A stretch of DNA of 64,000 bases from a virus. Below, piece after piece: positions 24,774 to 32,830 of the stretch. How positions within the stretch are numbered: position 1 is the first letter of the stretch; every line of letters starts with the position of its first letter. Under the pieces are notes generated by a model. That model was not told where the DNA came from. It saw only the letters and a list, made by a program, of their open reading frames with translations, and did no database searches. The stretch spans positions 23,460-87,459 of IMG/VR virus record IMGVR_UViG_3300015360_000029; one strand, given 5' to 3'. Position numbers and translations under genes: made by a program.

Positions 24774-25029
24774 CAAGAATCGCTTTTCGAACTTCGTCGG
24801 CATCAAAAATTGTCCGTGGTCCCGAGTGCAAGACTATTTCGTTGTTTATCTTTTCAGTCAACGTATATCTGAACTTGTATTCTTGAATTGCAGAATCGAG
24901 TGTATCATGAACATTGGCCATATCGATCACGATCATTCCTGGAAGCTGTACGTCGTTCTCGTGAAGAATAAATCCGCGAACGGAAGCATAATCGATCCAA
25001 CTGAACGTTTCGACAAGAGTTGCTTTCAC
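24757..25029 (-). CDS. 90-aa unknown protein, GTG start
   Basis: GTG start overlapping the exonuclease stop (GTGA). Pattern F-S-W-I-D-Y-A-S-V-R-G-F-I-L-H-E-N-D, then a central helix and G-P-R-T-I-F-D-A-D-E-V-R-K-A-I. Compact and probably cytoplasmic; no family recognised. It is coupled to the DNA-repair-like genes upstream. Confidence 0.55.
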   Translation of the reverse strand: MKATLVETFSWIDYASVRGFILHENDVQLPGMIVIDMANVHDTLDSAIQEYKFRYTLTEKINNEIVLHSGPRTIFDADEVRKAILDELSI

Positions 25030-25607
25030 GACAGCACCTTCATCACGATCTTGGCGATGTTCGCTGCGTCATCCGCGCCGTTATGATGACGACCATCGAG
25101 CGTCAGACCGTAGAACTTCAGAGCGCGTTCCATTCCAATCTCTTTCGCGAGTCCTTCTTTCAGCGCCATCAACGTCTTCACGTTGAAGTGAGCACGCATT
25201 CGGTCGAAGATGTTCTGATGACGTTGAATGCCGTACAGCTCGTACAGACCTCCACGCTCACCTTCGCGTGAGCTCAACTTCACTCGGTCGTATTCACCGA
25301 AGCTGAACCAAACGTTGTCTTTCGTGATCTCGTAATCTTTCTCGATCTGCTCGATTGTGGACAGAATGTCGGCGCCTTCGTCGACTGCTTCTTGCGTCCA
25401 ACCAGTGAGCTGCGTGCAAAATGGCGAGACCTTTGTTCGGCTCGGTTTCACTACGTACGACGAAACGTCTTGAACACCCTTGATCTTGTCAAGAACACAG
25501 ATGCCGATCTCGATGATCTCGTTCGGCATTGAACCTTGTTCTTCGCGAGTCTCCCAGCACGTAGCTTCAAGATCAACGATGAAAACCCTGTCAAGTGCGG
25601 CTCCCAT
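25026..25607 (-). CDS. DEDDh 3'-5' exonuclease
   Basis: A 193-aa protein with motif I VDLEATCW (D12, E14), motif II WFSFGEYDR (about 95-103) and motif III GRHHNGADDAANIAK (H-x4-D), the DEDDh nuclease triad. The closest pattern is the Eri1-like exonuclease group (D-L-E-A-T-C-W). It would remove 3' nucleotides from RNA or DNA using two metals. ATG at 25607 shares TGATG with the upstream gene. Confidence 0.85.
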   Translation of the reverse strand: MGAALDRVFIVDLEATCWETREEQGSMPNEIIEIGICVLDKIKGVQDVSSYVVKPSRTKVSPFCTQLTGWTQEAVDEGADILSTIEQIEKDYEITKDNVWFSFGEYDRVKLSSREGERGGLYELYGIQRHQNIFDRMRAHFNVKTLMALKEGLAKEIGMERALKFYGLTLDGRHHNGADDAANIAKIVMKVLS

Positions 25608-25855
25608 CAATCATTCCCCAGCACAGATGGTACAGTTGACTTTTGGCTTTCCATGTATTCTTCGATGCAGTTCTTCTCGATGTTCAGCTGAAGTTGCTCA
25701 GCGATCATAGCGTGCATCACAACTGAATGTTGAGCTGCGTACTGTGGGCGCGTTTGATATCGCGATTGACGAAGGGTCAATTCGTTGATCATTCTGCCAA
25801 GCAGGAAGATCCGAGCTTCAAGCCAGCTCAGTCGTTCGTTCGAAATTGGATACAT
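25607..25855 (-). CDS. 82-aa unknown helical protein
   Basis: MYPISNERLSWLEARIFLLG, then a helical stretch and N-C-I-E-E-Y-M-E-S-Q. ATG at 25855 lies inside the end of the upstream gene (36-nt overlap). A longer upstream frame is rejected because it would overlap the upstream gene much further. No family recognised. Confidence 0.5.
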   Translation of the reverse strand: MYPISNERLSWLEARIFLLGRMINELTLRQSRYQTRPQYAAQHSVVMHAMIAEQLQLNIEKNCIEEYMESQKSTVPSVLGND

Positions 25856-26471
25856 GAAAGTCCTTCGTGCCGGCTTTGAACCAGCTTGGGGTTGTGCGGT
25901 TGGTCCAGCGAGCAAACGGTGCTTTCGCGCCAATGTAATAATTTTGGTAAGCCAGGACTGGATCATCTTGAACCTTGAATTCGTCACCCATCGCTTGTGG
26001 CCACGGAGTGAGGTCACCAGCCGGTATGTTCTTTGGTGGCGAACTCAAGAAGTCTTTTGTGTCCGTCCACGTCTTGTGTATCTTACCATACCTGTGAGTG
26101 AACTCGGCAGCTGTTTCTTGGAGGAGCTTAAACAGCCAAAGATAGTTCGAATCCGATTCACGACACCAGATCGCGCACGGATGATTCTGATGCGAGAGGT
26201 TGTAGCAAATCGGATCGACGATGTAGTGCTTCTCGACCGTGGTGCCGGTGAACGGGTTCAGACGCGATTCGAAGATCGTGACTTCTTTACCGAGGAGCTG
26301 AATCTTTTGCTTCTTGCCTGATGGCAGAATCTCGACGACTTGCCGACCGTCGCGGATGCGATGAGCTGTTGAAAGAAGCTGCGCGTACTCGATGATCATC
26401 TTGACGACGTGCTTGTCAAGATGCATTTGAGCTGCAATCTTCGGGTCTTCGTTCAGAACAAAGATGTTCAT
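25818..26471 (-). CDS. widespread phage protein with DKHVVKM motif
   Basis: A 217-aa protein beginning MNIFVLNEDPKIAAQMHLDK, then HVVKMIIEYAQLLSTAHR. I associate this N-terminal block with a common phage family of unknown function, often found near nucleotide or DNA enzymes. Conserved-looking W/H positions follow (HPCAIWCRES, H-R-Y-G-K-I-H-K-T). It lies between the photolyase-like and exonuclease genes, which suggests DNA repair or nucleotide metabolism, by context only. Confidence 0.6.
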   Translation of the reverse strand: MNIFVLNEDPKIAAQMHLDKHVVKMIIEYAQLLSTAHRIRDGRQVVEILPSGKKQKIQLLGKEVTIFESRLNPFTGTTVEKHYIVDPICYNLSHQNHPCAIWCRESDSNYLWLFKLLQETAAEFTHRYGKIHKTWTDTKDFLSSPPKNIPAGDLTPWPQAMGDEFKVQDDPVLAYQNYYIGAKAPFARWTNRTTPSWFKAGTKDFHVSNFERTTELA

Positions 26472-26473
26472 GA

Positions 26474-27682
26474 TCAGGCCTTGTCGTACAGCTTTTTCAT
26501 AGCAGTGTCGATGTTCATTTGAAGGACCTTGCCGTAGCTCAGTTCTAAGGCTCCAAGAACTGAAACCATGTTGTTCGGGCTTTGACCGTCGAGGCCGATG
26601 ATGTCGAACGTGTCGATGATCGTGTTCAGAGCATCGATGCCAGTGGCCGAGTTGTAGAAGACGAGCGAAGCGAACAGCATCCGTGCCCGGTTCGGCATGA
26701 TGCCAGTCTTGAGGAACGGACGAAGAAGCACGTCGAGAGCTTGCACGCCAGTCTTGCCGGCTTGAACCATTTCGAACGTGACACGACCGCCTGGCTTTTG
26801 AGCGATCAAGTTCGCGTACGAAGCTGTCGGCAGCAGAGCCTTGGCCCAGACGAGTGGATCATCCTCGAGAGTGAGGTTGTCACGACGAGCACGAATGATC
26901 GAGATTTCACGAAAGGCCAACTGGCGAAGCATGCCAGCTGAAGGACCTTCGTTGACAGTCAGGTCAGCGCCAGCAGCCTTGAAGTCCTTGGCCAGCGTGA
27001 AGAAGACAGTGCGAGGATCCAGACGACCGTTGTGCAGAATCGTGCTGAGCTGCGTTTGACCGTCGTGCCGATCACGAGTGACGTGGTACGTTGGAGCCAT
27101 TTTGCGTGCTCGCTTCATCGCTTCGTCACGATCCAGCAAAGCGTTCAGCGTCGGCTTTGGGTACGTGCGATTCGAGACCGAAGCGCCGAGGTTGTACGGC
27201 GTGACGGTCTTCGAGAACTTGTACGGCTTGAACGAGTCGATGCTTTTGACGTGCGTCATCCAACGTGACTTCGCAGTCATTTTGAGGCAGGTGTCGTCGA
27301 CCAAAGCGCTGTCCACGAACGAATGTGGAACGGAGATTTTGGAGCAATCAATGGTGTGGTACATGCCGAACAGCGGCATGTCGATCACGACCTCGTCGTA
27401 CCCGTGAAGCTTGACCAGCATGTTGATGTGCGCGATCGGATCAGCTTCCTTGAAGACGTGAAGCTTGCAGTCTTGGTCGGCCTGAAGATCGAAGTCGAAC
27501 GCGTGAAGCGATTCGTAGAACGCATCGAGGTTCGCTTGCGAGCACCGCTTGTACATCGCACGTTCACGTTCGCCTGCGAAGTAATACGGTGAATAGAACA
27601 CGAACGTGACTTCACCGTCCAGCGAAGCTGTCAGACGTGAGTCGGTGCGAAGGGAATTTGTGATCCAGACGAGTGTACGCAT
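26474..27682 (-). CDS. divergent DNA photolyase/cryptochrome-like protein
   Basis: A 402-aa protein. The start RTLVWITNSLRTDSRL, then V-T-F-V-F-Y-S-P, fits the photolyase alpha/beta domain (L-V-W-F-R-x-D-L-R). The C-terminal domain has AGKTGVQALDVLLRPFLKTG, then I-M-P-N-R-A-R-M-L-F-A-S-L-V and later S-P-N-N, matching the FAD-binding signature T-G-x-x-x-x-D-A...T-G-x-M-H-N-R-x-R-M. Family function is light-driven repair of pyrimidine dimers. The canonical G-W-Q-W segment is not visible. Promoter -10 ends 6 nt before the ATG. Confidence 0.6.
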   Translation of the reverse strand: MRTLVWITNSLRTDSRLTASLDGEVTFVFYSPYYFAGERERAMYKRCSQANLDAFYESLHAFDFDLQADQDCKLHVFKEADPIAHINMLVKLHGYDEVVIDMPLFGMYHTIDCSKISVPHSFVDSALVDDTCLKMTAKSRWMTHVKSIDSFKPYKFSKTVTPYNLGASVSNRTYPKPTLNALLDRDEAMKRARKMAPTYHVTRDRHDGQTQLSTILHNGRLDPRTVFFTLAKDFKAAGADLTVNEGPSAGMLRQLAFREISIIRARRDNLTLEDDPLVWAKALLPTASYANLIAQKPGGRVTFEMVQAGKTGVQALDVLLRPFLKTGIMPNRARMLFASLVFYNSATGIDALNTIIDTFDIIGLDGQSPNNMVSVLGALELSYGKVLQMNIDTAMKKLYDKA

Positions 27683-27688
27683 GAATGC

Positions 27689-27697
27689 ATTATACCA
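27689..27697 (-). promoter_or_regulatory. extended -10 promoter, possibly leaderless
   Basis: TGGTATAAT on the minus strand. Only six bases (GCATTC) separate the box from the ATG at 27682, so transcription would start at about the start codon. Confidence 0.6.
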
Positions 27698-27710
27698 TAC
27701 CCTGCGGATT

Positions 27711-27750
27711 CAGGTTCAGCGAATTTGTAACGATTCCTGAACCTGTAACG
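27711..27750 (-). promoter_or_regulatory. operator-like tandem sites upstream of photolyase-like gene
   Basis: Minus strand reads CGTTACAGGTTC, then CGTTACAAATTC 18 nt later, then GCTGAACCTG. The same CGTTACAAATTC pair occurs at 63122-63152. A 9-bp inverted repeat CAGGTTCAG/CTGAACCTG lies within. Confidence 0.5.
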
Positions 27751-27762
27751 ACGAGCGCAGGA

Positions 27763-28632
27763 TCAAGCCTGAACCAGGACGATCCCAGTTTGAGATGTTG
27801 TGAACGTGATCAGCAGTTGGTTCGCGCTTGAGAATGTGACGTCCAACGGTGAGACAATTTTATATCCTGCGACACCAGTATCAATGAAGACTTGAACAAT
27901 CCCAACGAATGGCGCAACGAGGCCAAGACTGTGAAGTACGTTCCAACTTGTTGATGGCGTGTTTTGCGTATGCCGATACGAAGATCCTGAAGAGACAACA
28001 ACCCACCCAGAAGAAGTTCGAACATTCAGCGTGCTTGCGATGCTGTTGAACCAAGTTTGACCAATGTACGGGGATGTTGGTGCCGTTCCACTTGAAAAGT
28101 TCTGAGCAAGATCGATGAGGTTCTGAGAATACGATTCTCCCCATGGGGATACGTTCCTACCTGTAAGTTCAATAGGACGATTTGTAAGTGTTACACCAGG
28201 CGGAATCAAAACAGAAGATTCACCGGCAATTGGAATCAAGTACGTGCTGATGTTCGTGATCTTACCTGTCGTCACATCGCCAATTGTGAGAGCTGAACCA
28301 ACCGTTTCATTCACCCTGATTTCTGTGCTTCCAGAAATGAACTGGCTTGATGGGTTCGTGCCAGAATCAAGAAGAGACACAGGCGTATACACTGTGTACT
28401 TCCCTGCGTAGCTCGCATTGTTCGTGACTTCAAATGTTGTTGCGACAATCGAGTCGTATCCAACAGGCGTTGTTCCTGAAGTGTAGAACGCTTGTGTCGC
28501 GAACGGCGATACTTGCTGCCGATAGAACTTCCCTTGAAAAGAGCTGACAAGGTTCCCAGCGATCTTCAAAACTGCTGGAGAACCTGGAGCACCAGAAGGC
28601 GAAATTTGAACGATTGAAAATGAGCGTGCCAT
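27763..28632 (-). CDS. tail fibre-like structural protein
   Basis: A 289-aa protein. Residues about 190-215 have the fibre unit P-Y-I-G-Q-T-W-F-N...G-W-V-V-V. The last 70 residues (HTQNTPSTSWNVLHSLG to QLLITFTTSQTGIVLV) are a domain shared with 41344-41766 and typical of phage tail proteins. The N-terminus is beta-rich and Ser/Thr-rich. It has its own late box at 28659 and is therefore a late virion gene inside the accessory block. Confidence 0.7.
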   Translation of the reverse strand: MARSFSIVQISPSGAPGSPAVLKIAGNLVSSFQGKFYRQQVSPFATQAFYTSGTTPVGYDSIVATTFEVTNNASYAGKYTVYTPVSLLDSGTNPSSQFISGSTEIRVNETVGSALTIGDVTTGKITNISTYLIPIAGESSVLIPPGVTLTNRPIELTGRNVSPWGESYSQNLIDLAQNFSSGTAPTSPYIGQTWFNSIASTLNVRTSSGWVVVSSGSSYRHTQNTPSTSWNVLHSLGLVAPFVGIVQVFIDTGVAGYKIVSPLDVTFSSANQLLITFTTSQTGIVLVQA

Positions 28633-28658
28633 GTGATACCTGATCTTTGTTCGATTAG

Positions 28659-28667
28659 GTATTTATG
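28659..28667 (-). promoter_or_regulatory. late-type promoter box
   Basis: CATAAATAC on the minus strand, 27 nt upstream of the ATG at 28632. Confidence 0.7.
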
Positions 28668-28684
28668 ACTTTCAGGAAACGTTC

Positions 28685-29149
28685 TTAGACGAATACTTTG
28701 GAGAACAGACCAACGTTGTCGGCGTGAGATGGAGCAGTCCAGCCTGCAGGCTTGATCATGTCAGGCAAGCCAAGTGGATTCAGGCGTGATGGATTGACGC
28801 CTGGTTCTTTCGTCATGTTCGCATCACGAACACGTGCCCAAGCTTCGTAGCTGTCGACATCGAATGCGTTCAAAGTGCCGATCGCAACGACGCACAGGTC
28901 AATCAAAGCATCGACAGTGTTGTCGGCACGCTCTGACGGAGTGTGATTCAGATTGTTATCGAACTCGTCTGACAGCTCCGTCAGTTCTTCACGAAGGAAG
29001 TCAATGCGGAACTTCAAGAACGTTCGAAGCTTCTCGCGATCGAGATTCCGAATGACTGGGTTCACACCGAACTTGTCGTGCATGTTAGCGATGTCCTGAA
29101 CCCAATCACCTTCAAGGGTGAAGTCGATGTCTTGTGCTTGCAAAATCAT
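28685..29149 (-). CDS. MazG-like nucleotide pyrophosphohydrolase
   Basis: A 154-aa protein with the MazG/PRA-PH helical pattern: H-D-K-F-G-V, F-L-K-F-R-I-D-F-L-R-E-E-L-T-E-L, then V-D-A-L-I-D-L-C-V-V-A-I-G-T-L and ARVRDANMTKEPG. The E-E-x-x-E and D-x-x-x-D acidic groups would bind Mg. Such enzymes hydrolyse NTPs or modified nucleotides. It has a separate extended -10 promoter and GGAGC ribosome site. Confidence 0.75.
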   Translation of the reverse strand: MILQAQDIDFTLEGDWVQDIANMHDKFGVNPVIRNLDREKLRTFLKFRIDFLREELTELSDEFDNNLNHTPSERADNTVDALIDLCVVAIGTLNAFDVDSYEAWARVRDANMTKEPGVNPSRLNPLGLPDMIKPAGWTAPSHADNVGLFSKVFV

Positions 29150-29177
29150 GGTTGCTCCAGTTGTGAAGCATAAACAG

Positions 29178-29186
29178 ATTGTATCA
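29178..29186 (-). promoter_or_regulatory. extended -10 promoter for MazG-like gene
   Basis: TGATACAAT on the minus strand, 28 nt upstream of the ATG at 29149. A CTGATCC/GGATCAG hairpin lies just upstream, at the end of the preceding gene. Confidence 0.55.
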
Positions 29187-29218
29187 TGAAGATTTGATTG
29201 CTGATCCGTGATTCAGGA

Positions 29219-29401
29219 TCAGGTGTTCATTGGGTTCGATCGCATCAAAGCTTGACGCTGAAGCTGCCTTTTAACACGCTGAAGATCTTCGATGTCGATG
29301 AACACTTCGATCGTTCCGTCGACGTACGTGACGCGGCATTCGACTTCGTGAGGATCGTTTTCATCGAGCTGAATGTACTCAACAGTTTTGAACATCTTCA
29401 T
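29219..29401 (-). CDS. 60-aa unknown protein
   Basis: MKMFKTVEYIQLDENDPHEV then a beta segment and a helical C-terminus (L-Q-R-V-K-R-Q-L-Q-R-Q). ATGA overlap with the acyl carrier protein gene indicates coupling. No family recognised. Confidence 0.6.
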   Translation of the reverse strand: MKMFKTVEYIQLDENDPHEVECRVTYVDGTIEVFIDIEDLQRVKRQLQRQALMRSNPMNT

Positions 29402-29637
29402 TCTTTGACCTTGTTCAAGTACGCCAGAACATCACCGAACGTTCTGAACGAATCAGCATCTTCGTCGCTGATCTCGATCTTGTACTCGTCTTCGAGCGTC
29501 ATCACGAACTCGAGGACATCGAGTGAATTCATTTCGATCTCTGCGAACTTTGTAGTTTCGACGATCTTTGTGGTGACATCTGAATTGAACGACATGAGCT
29601 CTGAAAGGATAAGCTTCAAATGATCGATTGTCATCAT
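29398..29637 (-). CDS. acyl carrier protein-like
   Basis: A 79-aa protein. MNSLDVLEFVMTLEDEYKIE-I is the ACP signature with S38 at the phosphopantetheine attachment position; the following D-A-D-S-F-R-T-F-G-D-V-L-A-Y-L matches ACP helices III-IV. ACPs carry acyl groups for lipid or related synthesis. No synthase gene lies nearby, so the partner is probably a host enzyme or elsewhere in the genome. Strong TAAGGAG ribosome site; the gene follows the capsid terminator. Confidence 0.8.
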   Translation of the reverse strand: MMTIDHLKLILSELMSFNSDVTTKIVETTKFAEIEMNSLDVLEFVMTLEDEYKIEISDEDADSFRTFGDVLAYLNKVKE

Positions 29638-29672
29638 GGGAACTCCTTAGTTAGAAGTTCTAATTCTAAACA

Positions 29673-29699
29673 GAAAGGGCTCCCGTTGGGAGCCCTTTC
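29673..29699 (-). terminator. terminator downstream of major capsid gene
   Basis: GAAAGGGCTCCC/GGGAGCCCTTTC, a 12-bp perfect stem with a GTT loop, 38 nt after the capsid stop. Confidence 0.8.
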
Positions 29700-29736
29700 G
29701 AGGATCGACCGAACCTCTTTCGAGGTTCATCTTGGA

Positions 29737-31041
29737 TCAGCTGAACGTGACGTTCTTCACGAGGATACGTGAGTAGTAATCGGCTGAGTTACCAAGGGAA
29801 GTACCGACGTTCGTGAACGTAGCCTTGCCGTAACGGGTCATCAGCGACACTGCTGGCATGAACGTGTTTGCGTCCATGACGATGCCAGTGCTCATCAGCG
29901 GGATGTATGGGCAGTAGAAGTACCCTGAGTCGAGCTCAGATGCACCACCCTTGTAACCGATCAAGATGTCTTCGCCGACGTCGCCTGAGGCGTTGACGAT
30001 GCCAGCACCTGAGCCTGTCAGTGAGAACGCGTCATTCAGGCCCCAGTTATATGAGTACACTTTCATTTGACCGTTCATGGTACCAACGAGCTTGTTGCCT
30101 GTTGGATCTGAGAACGAACCAGATACAGCCGGTGCGAACACGGACTTTGCAGCAGATTGCAGGATCGAAGTGATCAGGTGACCACCAACGAGCCAGTTAC
30201 CAGGTCCACGACGTGTCTTGGCACCAATTTCATTGGCCATCTTGTTCACGAGGATACCCAAGTGAGCGTAACGGTCGCCGAGGTAGTTCGGTGCGAAGCC
30301 AGCTGGTGGAGCAGCAAAGTCGAATGTCGAAACAGTCGAAGCCAGTCCGAGCAAGTCGGTCAGGATTTCGTTGTCGATTTCGTGAGCGATTTGTGCCGAC
30401 AGAGCAGCTGTCAGTTCAGACTCGAGGTCCAGACCGTGTTGGCTGTTCAGGTCTTGAGCAGCTTCCATTGTCCAACGAGCTTGCAACTTGCGTGAGCCGG
30501 CCGAGATCGTTTGCTTCAGGACTGACAGACGCATTGCGCGGCCACCGAAGCCTTCAGCGTCAGCTGTTGTTGCAGCGAAACCGTTCGAAGTCGTAGCAGT
30601 CAGAGCTGGCGGATAGCCAGTTGTGCCAACGTTCGAGGATGAATAGAAACGCTTCATCTTCGATGGCGATGCGCCATATTGGCCGAATGCTTCATCACCA
30701 GCGGCGATGTCATTGCCAGCAACGACCGTTGCGCCTGTTGCATCAGCTGCTTCAGAGAAAGCAAAACGCAGCGAGTACACCAGACCGACTGGGCCTGACA
30801 TTGGCTGAACACCAACGAGATCTGACGAGATCGTACCTGGAAGGATACGACGGATCATCGGGATCGTGATCTTCTGGAAGTTCGAGATTGCCGAAGCATC
30901 CATCCCGAGAGCGGATTGGGCGGTTTCCATCAGATGCTGCTTCTGGTTTTCCAGAAGGGTAGACATCACGGATTTCTTGGAACCTTGGAGGCCTTCAAGC
31001 AGGGCGTCTTTGGTTTCTTGCCAGTTTTCAATCAATTGCAT
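29737..31041 (-). CDS. 23: major capsid protein gp23
   Basis: A 434-aa protein (T4 gp23 is 521 aa). After a charged N-terminus come IRRILPGTISSDLVGVQPMS and G-P-V-G-L-V-Y-S-L-R-F, equivalent to T4 R-R-A-I-P-N-L-I-A-F-D-I-C-G-V-Q-P-M. T4 gp23 loses its N-terminal 65 residues to gp21; the start here (LIENWQETKDALLEG...) has candidate L-x-E sites. ATG follows AGGAG. It is preceded by scaffold and protease as in T4. Confidence 0.95.
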   Translation of the reverse strand: MQLIENWQETKDALLEGLQGSKKSVMSTLLENQKQHLMETAQSALGMDASAISNFQKITIPMIRRILPGTISSDLVGVQPMSGPVGLVYSLRFAFSEAADATGATVVAGNDIAAGDEAFGQYGASPSKMKRFYSSSNVGTTGYPPALTATTSNGFAATTADAEGFGGRAMRLSVLKQTISAGSRKLQARWTMEAAQDLNSQHGLDLESELTAALSAQIAHEIDNEILTDLLGLASTVSTFDFAAPPAGFAPNYLGDRYAHLGILVNKMANEIGAKTRRGPGNWLVGGHLITSILQSAAKSVFAPAVSGSFSDPTGNKLVGTMNGQMKVYSYNWGLNDAFSLTGSGAGIVNASGDVGEDILIGYKGGASELDSGYFYCPYIPLMSTGIVMDANTFMPAVSLMTRYGKATFTNVGTSLGNSADYYSRILVKNVTFS

Positions 31042-31067
31042 AGTTTTCTCCTGTGAGAGTGGAAGTC

Positions 31068-31964
31068 TTAACGAATACCTGCGAGGCGGCGGAGGTTGGC
31101 CAGGCTGTCGGATGACGACTTGGTACCTTGGGATTCCACGATCGTGACTGGCTCGCCAGTCACGATAGTAGTCTTTGATTCTCTAGCAGTCTTGCTCTCA
31201 ACGACAACAGCAGGCTTTATAGCAGACTCGTCACCTTCTTTGAGGATGCGACCGATGAAGAATTTGTAGCTTTCTTCGAGGCGGCTTGTTTCGATGTTCC
31301 GAAGGACCATCGCCATTTGCTCGCGCTTCTTGCCCGTCAGTGCGGACAGAACGGATTCCATCTTTGCTTCACGGATCATCTTGTTCAACTCTTCTTCGCG
31401 GATAGCGAGAGCCGTCTCTGCGTCAGCAAGTTTGCTTTCTGCAACGATAAGCTTCGTTTGAGCTGCGTCTTCGTCAACGTATGTCGTGCCGTATGTCGAT
31501 GCGAATGCTTCAAAGATCTTGCGACCGAAATCATTCTGCTTCACTACTTCGAGATCTTCCTTCAGCTCTTCCATCTCAGCGTGAAGGCGCATCTCGAAAA
31601 ATTGATCGATCTTGTCGACAAGACTGTCGAGTTCGGTGGCAACTTCTTCAGCGAGCGCGTGCTTCTCTTCCACGATCTTCTCGGCGTATTCAGCCTCGAG
31701 ATCACGGAATCGATCGATGTCACCGCGCAGCTCTGCGATTTCCTTGGTCAGGGCTTCCGAAACGAATTGATCGACTTTATCGATCAGCTCATCACGTTCC
31801 CCTGCCCACTGTTCTGCGAGCTCAAGGCGAACTGTTCCTGAAACTTCTTCGCGGACTTGCGTCTTGAAGGCTTCAACAGAGATCGTCCATTGCTCGGAGA
31901 GTTCAGCTTTAGTTTCTTCGCTGAGGAGCTCGGATTTCAGAAGCTTGTTCAGAATCTCATCCAT
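31068..31964 (-). CDS. 22: prohead scaffold protein gp22-like
   Basis: A 298-aa, strongly acidic, coiled-coil protein (T4 gp22 is 269 aa) directly upstream of the capsid gene. Start MDEILNKLLKSELLSEETKA contains gp21-like L-x-E sites. Long Glu/Lys heptad helices run through the centre, and K-R-E-Q-M-A-M-V-L-R-N-I-E precedes a disordered Ser/Thr/Val tail. It would form the prohead core and be degraded during maturation. ATG follows AGGAG. Confidence 0.85.
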   Translation of the reverse strand: MDEILNKLLKSELLSEETKAELSEQWTISVEAFKTQVREEVSGTVRLELAEQWAGERDELIDKVDQFVSEALTKEIAELRGDIDRFRDLEAEYAEKIVEEKHALAEEVATELDSLVDKIDQFFEMRLHAEMEELKEDLEVVKQNDFGRKIFEAFASTYGTTYVDEDAAQTKLIVAESKLADAETALAIREEELNKMIREAKMESVLSALTGKKREQMAMVLRNIETSRLEESYKFFIGRILKEGDESAIKPAVVVESKTARESKTTIVTGEPVTIVESQGTKSSSDSLANLRRLAGIR

Positions 31965-32070
31965 TGCTTTCTCCTTTGTGTGGTTGATAAATTTCGTAGA
32001 TCGTCACTGGACAACCTACACTTGGGTTTTAGCGAGACGATGATTCAGAATCGAAGTCTCTTCGCATTTC

Positions 32071-32079
32071 TTATTTAGC
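32071..32079 (-). promoter_or_regulatory. late-type promoter box for scaffold/capsid genes
   Basis: GCTAAATAA on the minus strand, between the terminator at 32095 and the scaffold gene. Confidence 0.45.
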
Positions 32080-32094
32080 AAAATGCACAAAAAA

Positions 32095-32120
32095 GGCAAA
32101 GATTCCAAGCAATCTTTGCC
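32095..32120 (-). terminator. intrinsic terminator after small core gene
   Basis: GGCAAAGATT/AATCTTTGCC with a 6-nt loop, followed on the minus strand by a run of T. A standard rho-independent form. Confidence 0.85.
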
Positions 32121-32142
32121 TTCGAAGCTCATGTGTATGAGC

Positions 32143-32328
32143 TTATTCTTTATTAATTTCGTGTTCGATTACTTCAAATTCGCGAGCTTCTGGAGTTTCC
32201 GCGCTAAGACCCGAAATTTCACAAGTTTTAAGGACGAAGTAATCGTGCATAGTGACCGATGCTTGCTCTTGACGATCATTGATGATGTCTTGCAACATCG
32301 ACTTCAATACTTCTGAATGTTCGCTCAT
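32143..32328 (-). CDS. paralogous prohead-core-like protein, copy in head cluster
   Basis: A 61-aa protein, MSEHSEVLKSMLQDIINDRQ then EQASVTMHDYFVLKTCEISG-L, homologous to the N-terminal domains at 13670-14038 and 41776-42264 but ending soon after. It lies between the gp21 region and the scaffold gene, where T4 encodes small core proteins (gp67, gp68). A core-protein role is inferred from position. It is bounded by its own late box and a strong terminator. Confidence 0.7.
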   Translation of the reverse strand: MSEHSEVLKSMLQDIINDRQEQASVTMHDYFVLKTCEISGLSAETPEAREFEVIEHEINKE

Positions 32329-32361
32329 TGTTGAATCCTTTTGTTTGTTGATCGGACCAGC

Positions 32362-32370
32362 GTATTTAGT
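32362..32370 (-). promoter_or_regulatory. late-type promoter box, variant
   Basis: ACTAAATAC on the minus strand, 34 nt upstream of the ATG at 32328. Confidence 0.5.
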
Positions 32371-32389
32371 AGCGCTGAAAGATCAAATC

Positions 32390-32827
32390 TTAGCGCGATG
32401 CGTCCTTGCCACCATCGTCGTATCCAGCTTCGTACGCATCTGAAACCGAATCACGAATGGCCTTCTGCACATCGCCGTTCCCAACTGTCAGACCAAGCTT
32501 CTTCAAAGCTGCTGAGAGTTCGCCGCAAACGATATTGACAGCTCCAGCCTTCTTGCCAGCGGCACCTTCGGAAATGATCCCGGCCAAGGCGAGCAATCGC
32601 ACTTGATCTTCTTTCATCAACTTTGGTTTTGGAGCTTCCTTCTCGCCGATCATCGATGCGATCATCGAGCAGATCTCGTCGCCAGTGAGTGAATCTGGTT
32701 CGCCAGTGATGTAGTCATCCATTTCCTTGGCATAGAAGTCCGCGAACTTCTGCGAGCCCAGCATGCCGAGTGTTCCGAGAACTGGCTTCGACCAGGCGCG
32801 CTTTGGTTTGTAACTTTTGAATGGCAT
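32390..32827 (-). CDS. unknown head-cluster protein
   Basis: A 145-aa protein between the protease and scaffold regions. Basic N-terminus (PFKSYKPKRAWSKPVLG), a helical acidic middle, then a small Gly/Ala-rich domain ending D-A-Y-E-A-G-Y-D-D-G-G-K-D. It may be a prohead core component given its place, but I see no T4 homologue. ATG follows AAAGGATAAATC. Confidence 0.6.
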   Translation of the reverse strand: MPFKSYKPKRAWSKPVLGTLGMLGSQKFADFYAKEMDDYITGEPDSLTGDEICSMIASMIGEKEAPKPKLMKEDQVRLLALAGIISEGAAGKKAGAVNIVCGELSAALKKLGLTVGNGDVQKAIRDSVSDAYEAGYDDGGKDASR

Positions 32828-32830
32828 GAT

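Noticed and set aside
30157-30596. Plus-strand frames of about 110-125 codons opposite the capsid gene
   Set aside because: Composition is that of antisense shadow and no promoter or ribosome site is present.
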